This document shows positions 16,758-28,803 of a stretch of DNA of 33,045 bases, one piece after another. Within the stretch, counting starts at the first letter, position 1. Every line of letters starts with the position of its first letter. The stretch is from Minisyncoccota bacterium (lineage in GTDB: Bacteria; Patescibacteriota; Minisyncoccia; Phycocordibacterales; Phycocordibacteraceae). The position numbers were made by a program, and so were the translations under genes. Below the pieces are notes generated by a model. That model was not told the DNA's origin. It did not search any database and was given only the letters and a program-made list of their open reading frames with translations. The stretch is from contig JAQUAU010000003.1 of assembly GCA_028687085.1 (NCBI GenBank), positions 1 through 33,045 of the forward strand. The letters are read 5' to 3'.

Positions 16758-18461
16758 TTAGATCCCAAAGGCGGCGAGACGTGCTGAAAGTTTTGCACAC
16801 TCGTTTTGAGCATGAATGACTAGAGAGGCGTCCCCCGATGCCTCAGCTCTGCGTAAATCTGCTACCGCTTTCTGATATGCCTCGCGGATAACCGCTTCTT
16901 CAAAGGCATTAAGAAGCTCGTCTCCCGCCCCCTCCTCCGGATTCTCACCGAACGTCTGCTCTGCATAGAACAGAGCTGATTCCGGAGAAGTGACAGGCGG
17001 CAGGTCTTGAGCCTCAGTAATTCGACAATACTCTGATTTGACGCGCTCTGCAAGCGACGTCCCGGGGTAGGCGTGTATAACCGCTATAAGCTGCTCCCGA
17101 CGTAGCTCAACCGTCGAGCGTGCGGCCGACAAGGTTCGACCTTGAGAATTCGGGGTTAAGGTCGAACCTTGAGTGGCCGCCCCGGTATTTTTCGGCAATC
17201 GATTGAGCGATTCGCGGACAGCTTCATTTGAGAGACTGAGGGTCCGGGCGGTTGATTGTATGAAATGTTCGCGCTCCATCGGGCTCGGGATAGCCAAGAG
17301 TAGCGGAAGAACGATACCCTCGGCGAGTCGCAAGAGGCGATGCGGGTCGCGCTCCCCTTCAGCGAGCTCAGCGAGGAAGAACTCCACGATAGGCTTCGCC
17401 TCGGTCACCCGCTTCGCGAAATCCTTCGGGTCTTCACTGATAAGATCGGCTGGGTCCTTGCCTTTCGGCAAACGCGCAGCCTTGACCCGCAGCCCGAGGG
17501 TGAGCGCGAGTGCCGCCGAGCGCGCGGTGGCCTTGAGCCCCGCCGGATCAGCGTCAAGGACGAGCATCAGGTTCTCGCTGAAGCGCTTCATCAGAGCGAG
17601 ATGCCTCTCGGAGAGCGCGGTACCCGAGAGTGCGATGGCGTTGCTGAAGCCGGCCTGATGCGCATGAATGACATCTATCTGCCCTTCTACGAGCATGGTG
17701 AACTTGCGCACGCGTATCGCCTCTTTCGCCATATCCATGCCGAAGAGGACCTCTGACTTGTGATAGAGCTCGGTCTCGGGACTGTTAAGATACTTCGCCT
17801 GTTCGTCGGCTGCGAGAGCTCGGCCGGTGAAGCCGACCACGCGCCCGGCAGCGTCGCGTATCGGGAAGATAAGCCGATTGCGGAAGCGATCGTAGTAGGT
17901 GCCTGGCTTGCCGTCGGCCTCTTTAACGAGCCCCGCCGCAAGCATCTCGGGCACCGTGAAGCCCTCGGCCGTGAGCGCCTCCAAGAGGGCGCGCCACGCC
18001 TCAGGCGCGTAACCGAGCCGCCATGCAATGATGGTTTCTGGAGTGAGCCCGCGACTCTTCGCATAGGCCTCAGCAGGACTCCCGGCGAGCTTGCCTGCGT
18101 ACCACTCGCTCGCGCGACTGATGAGCGCGCGCATCCGATCTATCTTCGATGCTTCTTCTTTACTCCTCCCTCCCGAATATTCGATAGTCACACCTGCCTT
18201 CTCGGCGAGGATCTTCATTGCACCCTTGAAATCCACCCCCTCCACTTTTTCAATAAAAGAAAATCCATCGCCGCCGAGTCCACACCCGAAGCAGTGCCAG
18301 CTCCCGCGCTCCGCGCTCACGTGAAAGGAGCCGGTCTTTTCTTTATGAAATGGGCAGAGCCCCACCATGCTCCGCCCCGCGCGGCGCAGCTTCACATAGG
18401 GCGCAATGATGTCCTGGATGTTCAGCCTTTCCTTTATCTCCGCCACCGTGTCCTTCGCCAT
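16758..18461 (-). CDS. dnaG: DNA primase
   Basis: [48 protein letters not shown] zinc finger; [28 protein letters not shown] Toprim. Confidence 0.96.
   Translation of the reverse strand: MAKDTVAEIKERLNIQDIIAPYVKLRRAGRSMVGLCPFHKEKTGSFHVSAERGSWHCFGCGLGGDGFSFIEKVEGVDFKGAMKILAEKAGVTIEYSGGRSKEEASKIDRMRALISRASEWYAGKLAGSPAEAYAKSRGLTPETIIAWRLGYAPEAWRALLEALTAEGFTVPEMLAAGLVKEADGKPGTYYDRFRNRLIFPIRDAAGRVVGFTGRALAADEQAKYLNSPETELYHKSEVLFGMDMAKEAIRVRKFTMLVEGQIDVIHAHQAGFSNAIALSGTALSERHLALMKRFSENLMLVLDADPAGLKATARSAALALTLGLRVKAARLPKGKDPADLISEDPKDFAKRVTEAKPIVEFFLAELAEGERDPHRLLRLAEGIVLPLLLAIPSPMEREHFIQSTARTLSLSNEAVRESLNRLPKNTGAATQGSTLTPNSQGRTLSAARSTVELRREQLIAVIHAYPGTSLAERVKSEYCRITEAQDLPPVTSPESALFYAEQTFGENPEEGAGDELLNAFEEAVIREAYQKAVADLRRAEASGDASLVIHAQNECAKLSARLAAFGI
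17130..17171. repeat. Nested in-frame inverted repeat in dnaG
   Basis: CAAGGTTCGACCTT-gagaattcggggtt-AAGGTCGAACCTTG; 14-bp perfect arms. Confidence 0.9.
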
Positions 18462-18541
18462 AATGAATTGATTCTACCTCGCCAGAGGGGTTAACAAAAA
18501 CCGCCCTTTCGAGCGGTTTGTGTTTTGTAAAATTCTTGAAC

Positions 18542-21500
18542 TTAGAGTCCGCGAGGGACACGCGGGGCGAACGAGGTCGTGCGTGACTCGTAGCTAGCCG
18601 GTGCCGGGCGCTCAGCCTGAAGCTTCGCGATGTGCGCATGCTTCTTAGAGCCCGCAAAGCCAGTGCCCGAGGGAATCAGGCGGCCGAGAATGACGTTCTC
18701 TTTGAGACCGCGCAGACGATCCACCGAGCCGCGAAGTGCAGCATTGATGAGAATCTTCGTTGTCTGCTCGAAAGATGCGGCCGAGAGGAAGGAGCGGCGA
18801 GAGAGAGCGCTCTCCTTGATGCCGAGCACGATCTCGTGCGCCTTCGGCGCAATCTTGCCGGCGTCCTCCATCTCCTTGATCGACTTCGCGAACTCCCAGT
18901 CTTCGACAACGTCGCCGACCGAGTAGTCGGTATCGCCTGCGTCGCTTATCTTCACGCGCGAGAACATCTGCTTCACCACGACCTCCAAGTGCTTGCGAGA
19001 AACCGGTGCGCCCTGGAGCTCATAGATCTTCGACGCCTCGGTGATGATGTACTCCTGCACCAGCGCGCGACCTGCGTACTCGAAGAGATCATCGAGGTCG
19101 GCAGAACCGTCGGTGAGGATCTGACCCTTCACCACCTTGTCGCCCTCCTTCACCAAGGGCACGCGCGGATACGGCGCGAGGTATTCGAAGGACGAACCGT
19201 CCTTCTTGCCCTGCCCTGCCTCCGGAGCGACCACGATGACTTTCTCGCGACCCTCTTCTTTAATTTCAGTGACCAAGCCGTCAGTCTTGCTGATAACAGC
19301 CGGGTTCTTCGGCGAGCGCTTCTCAAACACTTCTTCGACGCGAGGGAGACCGCTGGTGATATCGCCACCAACTGAGGCCACACCGCCGGCGTGGAAGGTG
19401 CGCATCGTGAGCTGAGTGCCCGGCTCACCGATAGCCTGTGCCGCGACCGTGCCGACCGCTTCGCCGAGATCGACGATCTCTTGTGTCGTGAGGTCCATAC
19501 CGTAGCAGGTCTGACAGACGCCGTAGCGCGTCTCGCAGGACATCGGAGAGCGCGAGACGATAGTGCTCACTGTCGACGCTGCGAGCGCATCGGCATCGAG
19601 AATCGAGAGATAGTGCCCCTTCTTGAAGAGGACGGTGCCGTCAGCATCCTTCGCATCCTCGGCGAGCACGCGCCCGCGGAGCGCCTCAGCGTAGTTGATC
19701 TGGATGCCAGAAGCAGAGACGCGATTAATCTTCACGCCGCGCTTGGTGCCGCAGTCTGCCTCAGTCACGATAGAGTCTTGTGCAACGTCGAAGAGGCGGC
19801 GCGTGAGATAGCCGGCCTTCGCGGTGCCGAGCGCTGTGTCGGTGAGGCCCTTGCGTGCACCGTGTGTGGACATGAAGTACTCGATCGGATTCAACCCCTC
19901 GATCATCGAGGAGATAATCGGCACCTCGATCGTCTTGCCAGAGGTGTCCTGAATGAGACCCTTCATACCGGCCATCTGAGTGAGGTTACCCAAGGTACCG
20001 CGAGCGCCGGACTTCACCATGTCGGCGACGGAGCCCATCGGGTCGAGCTGTGCGGCAACCTTCTCTTCCACGGCCTGCTTCGTGCCCTGCCAGATCTCGA
20101 TTGCCATGCGGCGCTTCTCCTCTTCAGAGAGGAGGCCGTTCTGATAATCTGCTTCAATCTTAGCGACCTTCGTTACTGCTTCGTCGATGATGCCAGCCTT
20201 CTCCTTCGGGACCGAGACGTCGTCGATAGCCCAGGAGATGCCCGAGCGCGTCGCATAGTCGAAGCCGAAGCGCTTCACCTTATTCACGATGTTCGGCACT
20301 GCGTCGATGCCGTAGCGACTGATGCAGTCGGTCACGATGCGCGCAAGCACTTTTTTCGTTATCGTTTCATTCACATATGGGTAGTCGGCAGGAAGAACCG
20401 TGTTGAAGAGGAGTCGACCGACGGTCGTCTCAAACGGATGGTTCTCAAACTGTGCATACTTCTCCTTGCCTTCAACCGGCAGGACGTTAATCTTGGCGCG
20501 ACGGTCGATCGCATCATACTCAGACGCGAGAATAGCTGCGTTTGGCGAAGCGAAATATTCGCCCTCGCCCCTCACCTTGTCCACGGCCTTGGTGAGCCAA
20601 TAGACACCGAGGATAATGTCGAGCGGCTTCCCGGTGAGCACAATCATGTCGCCCGAGCCCGGCTTGAGGATGTTCTTGTTGGCGCTCATGATGTTCGCCG
20701 CTTCCCACTGCGCCTCTTCAGAGAGCGGGACGTGCACGGCCATCTGGTCGCCGTCGAAGTCCGCGTTGAAGGCGTTACAGACGAGCGGATGGAGCTGGAT
20801 CGCGTCACCCTCGATGAGTCGCGGGCGGAATGCCTGGATGCCCTGACGGTGCAGGGTCGGTGCGCGGTTGAGGAGGACGTGCTTGCCCTTAATCGCCTCT
20901 TCAAGCAGCTCCCACACTTCGGCGACACCGTCTTCGATCAAGCGGCCTGCGCCGCGAATGTTGAACGCGAGTTCGCGTTCGAGAAGCCCACTGATGACGA
21001 ATGGGCGGAAGAGCTCCAAGGCCATGTGCTTGGGCAGACCGCATTCATCGAGTTCGAGGTCCGGACCGACGACGATCACGGAGCGACCAGAGTAGTCGAC
21101 GCGCTTACCGAGCAGGTTCTGGCGGAAGTAGCCCTGCTTACCCTTCAGGTAGTCAGCAAGCGACTTGAGTGGACGACGCTGGGCCATCGTCATCGCGCCG
21201 GCAGAGGCGCCCGACTTGCGGATCGAGTTGTCCAGAAGCGCGTCAACAGCCTCTTGGAGGATGCGCTTCTCATTGCGCAGGATCACCTCCGGCGCATGGA
21301 TGTCGATGAGTTTCTTCAAACGGTTGTTGCGGTTGATGACGCGGCGATAGAGGTCGTTCACGTCGCTCGTCGCGTGACGACCGCCTTCAAGGGCGACCAT
21401 CGGGCGAAGCGCCGGCGGGATGACCGGGATGCGCGTGAGGAAGAGCCACTCGGGACGCACGCCAGAGGCGATGAGCCCAGCGATAAGCGACAGGCGCTTC

Positions 21501-22264
21501 GCGAGCTTCTCGCGCTCGGCGGCGCCGGCGTGCTCGTAGCGCGCCGAGAGCGTCTTCTCGAGCTCCTTGAGGTCGAGCTTGGTGAAGATGTCATAAATAG
21601 CTTCGGCGCCGATGCGAGCCTCGAAGAGGCCACCGTACTTCACCGAGAAGCGGTGATACTCGAGCTCGTCGAGCACTTTTCCAACCACAACTCCTTCAAT
21701 TTCGGCCTTGGTGAGGGTCATCTTCTCTTTGAGCGCATCGCGCTCTTTATCAGAGCCGAGCGACTTGTACTTGGACTTGTATTCGCTCTCGAGCTCGGTC
21801 AAGAGGCGCTTCTTCTCTTCATCGGCAATCTTGGTGATGATGTAGCCCGCGAAGTAGACGACCTTCTCGATGTCGGTCGCGGATGCGCCAAGGAGCAAAG
21901 CCATGCGGCTCGGCACGGAGCGCAAGAACCAGATATGCGCGACCGGCGTGCAGAGCTCGATGTGGCCCATGCGTTCGCGGCGCACGATTGAGCGCGTGAT
22001 CTCGACACCGCACTTGTCGCAGACGATGCCCTTGTAGCGGATGCCTTTGTACTTGCCGCAGTAACACTCGTAATCCTTTTCAGGACCGAAGATCTTCTCG
22101 TCGAAGAGCCCGTGCTTCTCGGAGCGCTGGGTGCGGTAGTTGATGGTCTCCGGCTTGGTGACTTCGCCACTGGACCACGCGAGAATGCGTTCCGGACTCG
22201 CGAGCGCGAGACGGAGTCCGTTCCAGGTGTCCTTCGGAGGGAGTTTGCGAGGGGTGAATGCCAT
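18542..22264 (-). CDS. rpoC: RNA polymerase subunit beta'
   Basis: NADFDGDQMAVHVPLS, CYCGKYKGIRYKGIVCDKCGVE, GEPGTQLTMRTFHAGG. Confidence 0.98.
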   Translation of the reverse strand: MAFTPRKLPPKDTWNGLRLALASPERILAWSSGEVTKPETINYRTQRSEKHGLFDEKIFGPEKDYECYCGKYKGIRYKGIVCDKCGVEITRSIVRRERMGHIELCTPVAHIWFLRSVPSRMALLLGASATDIEKVVYFAGYIITKIADEEKKRLLTELESEYKSKYKSLGSDKERDALKEKMTLTKAEIEGVVVGKVLDELEYHRFSVKYGGLFEARIGAEAIYDIFTKLDLKELEKTLSARYEHAGAAEREKLAKRLSLIAGLIASGVRPEWLFLTRIPVIPPALRPMVALEGGRHATSDVNDLYRRVINRNNRLKKLIDIHAPEVILRNEKRILQEAVDALLDNSIRKSGASAGAMTMAQRRPLKSLADYLKGKQGYFRQNLLGKRVDYSGRSVIVVGPDLELDECGLPKHMALELFRPFVISGLLERELAFNIRGAGRLIEDGVAEVWELLEEAIKGKHVLLNRAPTLHRQGIQAFRPRLIEGDAIQLHPLVCNAFNADFDGDQMAVHVPLSEEAQWEAANIMSANKNILKPGSGDMIVLTGKPLDIILGVYWLTKAVDKVRGEGEYFASPNAAILASEYDAIDRRAKINVLPVEGKEKYAQFENHPFETTVGRLLFNTVLPADYPYVNETITKKVLARIVTDCISRYGIDAVPNIVNKVKRFGFDYATRSGISWAIDDVSVPKEKAGIIDEAVTKVAKIEADYQNGLLSEEEKRRMAIEIWQGTKQAVEEKVAAQLDPMGSVADMVKSGARGTLGNLTQMAGMKGLIQDTSGKTIEVPIISSMIEGLNPIEYFMSTHGARKGLTDTALGTAKAGYLTRRLFDVAQDSIVTEADCGTKRGVKINRVSASGIQINYAEALRGRVLAEDAKDADGTVLFKKGHYLSILDADALAASTVSTIVSRSPMSCETRYGVCQTCYGMDLTTQEIVDLGEAVGTVAAQAIGEPGTQLTMRTFHAGGVASVGGDITSGLPRVEEVFEKRSPKNPAVISKTDGLVTEIKEEGREKVIVVAPEAGQGKKDGSSFEYLAPYPRVPLVKEGDKVVKGQILTDGSADLDDLFEYAGRALVQEYIITEASKIYELQGAPVSRKHLEVVVKQMFSRVKISDAGDTDYSVGDVVEDWEFAKSIKEMEDAGKIAPKAHEIVLGIKESALSRRSFLSAASFEQTTKILINAALRGSVDRLRGLKENVILGRLIPSGTGFAGSKKHAHIAKLQAERPAPASYESRTTSFAPRVPRGL

Positions 22265-22289
22265 AAAGGAAGAGTTCAGGATTAATAAA

Positions 22290-25475
<3,186 letters not shown>

Positions 25476-25704
25476 GTCGTGGTGGCTGAAGTGGATAAGT
25501 AATCGCCCAACTAAACATATATAAATGCGAACGCACGGAAATAAATCCGCTTGCGCTTATGCGTTTTTCTCTGTGTTCCCGTATGAATCTGCCCTTCCCG
25601 CCCTCCAGTACTCAGTCGTATCTAATACCTCCAACCTATCACCCCCCGCCTTTTCCTGCAACCCCCGAAAACAGGGGTGGGGATAAGCGAAATAGGATAA
25701 AAAG

Positions 25705-25726
25705 ACGGACCCGTCACCGGGTCCGT
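25705..25726 (-). terminator. Rho-independent terminator of the 25747 gene
   Basis: ACGGACCCG-gtga-CGGGTCCGT then CTTTTTATCC on the minus strand. Confidence 0.85.
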
Positions 25727-25746
25727 TCAAGCAAACTGATTGATAC

Positions 25747-26454
25747 CTATGCTGTTGCCGCTTCGGGCGACTTCTTCGAATGGACATCAATGGCGTGCTG
25801 TGCAATCTCGAAGTATTTGTCGTAGCCGCCTGATGCGAGCCCGATTCGATGCAGTGTGTTGTAACGCCTGGTGAATTCAGCTTTCGAATTTCCTGCCAAT
25901 ATCTGCATCCGTTCCCGGTGCTCAGGAGACTTGGCTGACCTCACTCCTTCTTCCAGTCGGAGTACTTCTGCAGCGCAATCTACGAGAATACTGGTGCCGA
26001 TCTGCCTTATTGCTTCATCGTCGGTGTCAGGCAGTAGTAGTTCGAAACTTGCAGAAGTCCAACTACGTGCAAGATCAAGATGTTCGCAGAAATCAACGGC
26101 ATGAGAAATTGTCGCGTCGTCCACCTCTTCGGCCTTTCCTTCAAGAGCCCCGAGTATCACCATGGAGGCCATCGCGAGAAACACCGCCTGTGGTAGGTGC
26201 ACGAACCAGTTCCCCATTCCTTCCTTGTCAGTCACGACGCCCCATACGACAAAGCCGAGAAGAACGAGAAGAACGAGAAGCATCATAGCGAAGCCCAGGA
26301 AACTTCTGTTTCTGTTCCTCCGTTTGTTTTCGACGATTTGCATCGCCGTCCTAACCGGATTGCTGCCGCCGCTGCGCATCCACGCGCGCTCGAAGAGTGG
26401 TGAGATCGTACGCTGGCGACCAAGCTTGGCTAGATATTCAATTGAAATGCCCAT
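25747..26454 (-). CDS. Hypothetical membrane protein
   Basis: 235-aa ORF with two hydrophobic segments (FLGFAMMLLVLLVLLGFVVWGVV; AVFLAMASMVILGALEG); clean terminator; no family recognised. Confidence 0.65.
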   Translation of the reverse strand: MGISIEYLAKLGRQRTISPLFERAWMRSGGSNPVRTAMQIVENKRRNRNRSFLGFAMMLLVLLVLLGFVVWGVVTDKEGMGNWFVHLPQAVFLAMASMVILGALEGKAEEVDDATISHAVDFCEHLDLARSWTSASFELLLPDTDDEAIRQIGTSILVDCAAEVLRLEEGVRSAKSPEHRERMQILAGNSKAEFTRRYNTLHRIGLASGGYDKYFEIAQHAIDVHSKKSPEAATA

Positions 26455-26624
26455 GATAAAGAACTCCTTTTACCTTAAATAGACCATCCGTGGTCGAGCG
26501 AAGGAGGCGTCCGTGCCTCACTGTACTTCGGGTTTCCGGCCCGAATCACAGCTTTTCATCACTCACCCGTGCTCTAAGGCAAAGCAGTAGGCACCTCCCT
26601 TGTACCACATTTCTTTATTAAAGC

Positions 26625-26679
26625 TATTTCTCCTTCCTCCAGGCATCAATCTTGGCGTGATGGCCAGTTTGAAGGACCG
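26625..26679 (-). pseudogene. Detached trmD 3'-end remnant (AVLQTGHHAKIDAWRKEK*)
   Basis: Minus strand GCG GTC CTT CAA ACT GGC CAT CAC GCC AAG ATT GAT GCC TGG AGG AAG GAG AAA TAG; matches the TrmD C-terminus KVLQTGHHANIDKWREKR*. Confidence 0.85.
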
Positions 26680-26680
26680 C

Positions 26681-26720
26681 ATGTTCCATAAGTAATGCGG
26701 TCGCACATGACATGGAACAT
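26681..26720. repeat. Palindrome E of the CGACCG-core family
   Basis: ATGTTCCATaagtaaTGCGGTCGCAcatgacATGGAACAT; its complement shares GTGCGACCGCATT with palindrome B. Confidence 0.75.
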
Positions 26721-26727
26721 CGATGTC

Positions 26728-26757
26728 TCAATTTTTGTCCTATAGGACAAAAATTGA
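26728..26757. repeat. Perfect 30-bp palindrome G
   Basis: TCAATTTTTGTCCTATAGGACAAAAATTGA, no spacer; lacks the CGACCG core. Confidence 0.9.
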
Positions 26758-26770
26758 TACAAGCGGTATG

Positions 26771-26800
26771 CCCTTATTTTGACGGTCGGCAAAATAAGGG
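26771..26800. repeat. Palindrome F of the CGACCG-core family
   Basis: CCCTTATTTTGaCGgtCGgCAAAATAAGGG. Confidence 0.75.
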
Positions 26801-26832
26801 AAAACGACTTCCCCACTTTGGATAAAACAAAA

Positions 26833-26854
26833 CCGCCCCGATGTTCCGGGGCGG
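26833..26854 (-). terminator. Rho-independent terminator
   Basis: CCGCCCCG-gaacat-CGGGGCGG then TTTTGTTTT on the minus strand. Confidence 0.85.
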
Positions 26855-26872
26855 CGCGGTTGTTGCGCGTGG

Positions 26873-27247
26873 CTAACGCGCGAGGGCAAGGGTAAAGGTT
26901 ATCTCGTTTTCTTTGGCCGTCATTGTGACCAGTATTCCCTTTTCAGAGTTTCGGACCGCGTCTTCGAAACAGAGGAGGAGTTGAGAACACTGGCAACGTT
27001 TGAATTCCTCCTCGAGACACTTGGCAAGATGGTAGTTATATTGCCAGTCGAACGACCCGAGCTTGAGGTGAAGATCCTTCGAGGTCGTCACCAGCGTGAA
27101 TTGCTCTCTCGAAGTCACGTCATCGATATACGTCCGATAAACCCGCGACTTATGTTCCAACGCTTCGGTCATACCTTTCCAGACCCACCACAGATGGGAG
27201 TTCTTATCTGCCGGGGGATTGGCGGTCGACAGTACTACTGTATGCAT
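26873..27247 (-). CDS. Hypothetical 124-aa protein between trmD and its detached tail
   Basis: MHTVVLSTANPPADKNSHLWWVWKGMTEALEHKSRVYRTYIDDVTSREQF...; upstream GGAGAA; clean terminator; the longer ORF in the track overlaps trmD. Confidence 0.6.
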   Translation of the reverse strand: MHTVVLSTANPPADKNSHLWWVWKGMTEALEHKSRVYRTYIDDVTSREQFTLVTTSKDLHLKLGSFDWQYNYHLAKCLEEEFKRCQCSQLLLCFEDAVRNSEKGILVTMTAKENEITFTLALAR

Positions 27248-27326
27248 TACATTCTCCTTGGACCCGCAGTAACGTCGCGAACCTGCTTGCCAAGATGGAA
27301 AAAGAACAAGCGACGTTCTTTCTATC

Positions 27327-28043
27327 CTACCTCTTTTCTCTCCACTTGTCAATGTTCGCGTGATGGCCGGTTTGGAGGACCTTGGGGACCTTATAGTTCT
27401 TACCCTTGTATGAAATCGTTTCGGGGCGGGTGTAGACCGCAGAGGAGGCGATGCGGCGTTCCTCAACGGAGGCGTCTTTACCCAAGACGCCGGGCAAGCG
27501 GCGCGTGACGGCGTCGACGATGGCGAGCGCCGGCACCTCTCCGCCGGTATAGACCGCCTCGCCTACGGCAAACTCCTTGACCGGCGCGAGCGTCTTCAAG
27601 ATCTTCTTCGCACGTTCGTCGATGCCCTCGTAGCGACCGCAGACGAGCACCACGTCACTATACTTCGCGAGCGCATCCGCGTCTTTGTTCGTGAACTGCT
27701 TTGCTCCCGGTTTAAACCACACAATCACCGCCTTCTTCCCTTTCTTTTCGCCCATGTAGGGTCTCGTAGACCCTACATTAGATGTAGGGTCTACGAGACC
27801 CTTCAATGCTTTCTGAACAGCTTTGATGATGGGGAGGGCTTGCATCACCATCCCCGGGCCGCCGCCGTAGGGGCGCTCATCTACCTTTTTATAACTACCC
27901 TCTTTCCCCGCGACGAAGTCGCGGGGGTTCTGATACTTTATTGAAATCTTCTTGTCCTTACGCGCGCGTCCGATGATTGACGCGCTCAAGTATGCGTCGC
28001 AAGCTTCTTCAAACAATGTGATGAGATGGAATTTGAGCATCAA
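27327..28043 (-). CDS. trmD: tRNA (guanine-N1)-methyltransferase
   Basis: KFHLITLFEEACDAYLSASIIGRA, RPYGGGPGMVMQALPI, VLVCGRYEGIDERA, EFAVGEAVYTGGEVPALAIVDAVTRRLPGVLG. Confidence 0.95.
   Translation of the reverse strand: MMLKFHLITLFEEACDAYLSASIIGRARKDKKISIKYQNPRDFVAGKEGSYKKVDERPYGGGPGMVMQALPIIKAVQKALKGLVDPTSNVGSTRPYMGEKKGKKAVIVWFKPGAKQFTNKDADALAKYSDVVLVCGRYEGIDERAKKILKTLAPVKEFAVGEAVYTGGEVPALAIVDAVTRRLPGVLGKDASVEERRIASSAVYTRPETISYKGKNYKVPKVLQTGHHANIDKWREKR
27754..27802. repeat. Nested in-frame inverted repeat in trmD
   Basis: ATGTAGGGTCTCGTAGACCCTACAT-tag-ATGTAGGGTCTACGAGACCCT; 21-bp perfect arms spaced by 3 nt, each unit itself a hairpin. Confidence 0.92.
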
Positions 28044-28054
28044 GAACCCCGTGG

Positions 28055-28414
28055 TTATCTAGTCGCAGCACAGACTGGCGCTTGGCCGTCATTAGTGACG
28101 GCGAACTCTGCAAAACTTGGTGGTAACGCGCCACAAAGCCGGACATTATATTCGCCAAAAGACTCGGTCTCGCCTGCGGGGGTGAATTTCAAGGTGTCCA
28201 CCTGCCCCTTATTTATGACTGTTACCATCAACGTGTCATCGCCATCAGTGTTAATCGAGTCGAGACGCAGTTGCACGTTTCGGTCTAATGAGAATACGGA
28301 ATCGCCAACATTCAGAGCAACCTGGCCGGGAATGTGTGGAATTATGAAAACATAAACTCCTAATCCAATAAGAATAACGAGGACGAGCCCGATCATCCAT
28401 TTAGTAGTAGTCAT
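28055..28414 (-). CDS. Hypothetical membrane-anchored extracytoplasmic protein
   Basis: MTTTKWMIGLVLVILIGLGVYVFIIPHIPGQVALNVGDSVFSLDRNVQLRLDSI...; N-terminal TM anchor and beta-rich remainder. Confidence 0.6.
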   Translation of the reverse strand: MTTTKWMIGLVLVILIGLGVYVFIIPHIPGQVALNVGDSVFSLDRNVQLRLDSINTDGDDTLMVTVINKGQVDTLKFTPAGETESFGEYNVRLCGALPPSFAEFAVTNDGQAPVCAATR

Positions 28415-28447
28415 TGTTTGATTATACACCTCGAAAGGTATTTGGGA

Positions 28448-28747
28448 CTAGAGCTCCTCGACAACTTGGTCGACGGTCTTTATTTCGGGGTCGCGCTTGC
28501 CGCCGACCGGCTCGTTGATTTTCAGGTTCACGCGCGCATTCCCTTTCATCCCCACCACGCGCAGGAGGATGCGGAGCGCCTCGGCGGTCTTGCCGCTCTT
28601 GCCGATTATCTTGCCCATATCCTCGGGGTGCACCGTGAGAGTGAGCAGGACGCCCATCTGATCGATGGTGCGCGTGGTCTCGACCGCCTCGGAGTGGTCA
28701 ACAAGCGCCTTCACCGCGTATTCGAGAAATGCTTGGTCAGGTTCCAT
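28448..28747 (-). CDS. KH-domain RNA-binding protein (KhpA-like)
   Basis: VHPEDMGKIIGKSGKTAEALRILLRVVGMKGNARVNLKI; located next to rpsP. Confidence 0.88.
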   Translation of the reverse strand: MEPDQAFLEYAVKALVDHSEAVETTRTIDQMGVLLTLTVHPEDMGKIIGKSGKTAEALRILLRVVGMKGNARVNLKINEPVGGKRDPEIKTVDQVVEEL

Positions 28748-28803
28748 TTTTATATAGTAGCAGGAGGCAGGAGCAGTTTGCAGTAAATGCAAACCGGCGG
28801 CGG

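Noticed and set aside
18491-18525. Hairpin between dnaG and rpoC as a special element
   Set aside because: AAAAACCGC...GCGGTTTGTGTTTTG fits an ordinary terminator.
19391-21991. 866-aa plus-strand ORF opposite rpoC, and other long antisense ORFs (2766-3905, 29940-31352, 23685-24272, 24585-25178)
   Set aside because: Shadow ORFs of codon-biased genes; they lie fully antisense to confidently identified CDSs and show no recognisable protein features.
26262-26290. gagaagaacgagaagaacgagaag tandem repeat
   Set aside because: Encodes LLVLLVLL of a TM helix; short and unremarkable.
26728-26757. Including palindrome G in the CGACCG family
   Set aside because: It is a perfect 30-bp palindrome but its centre is TATA with no CGACCG core; kept only as part of the spaced trio.
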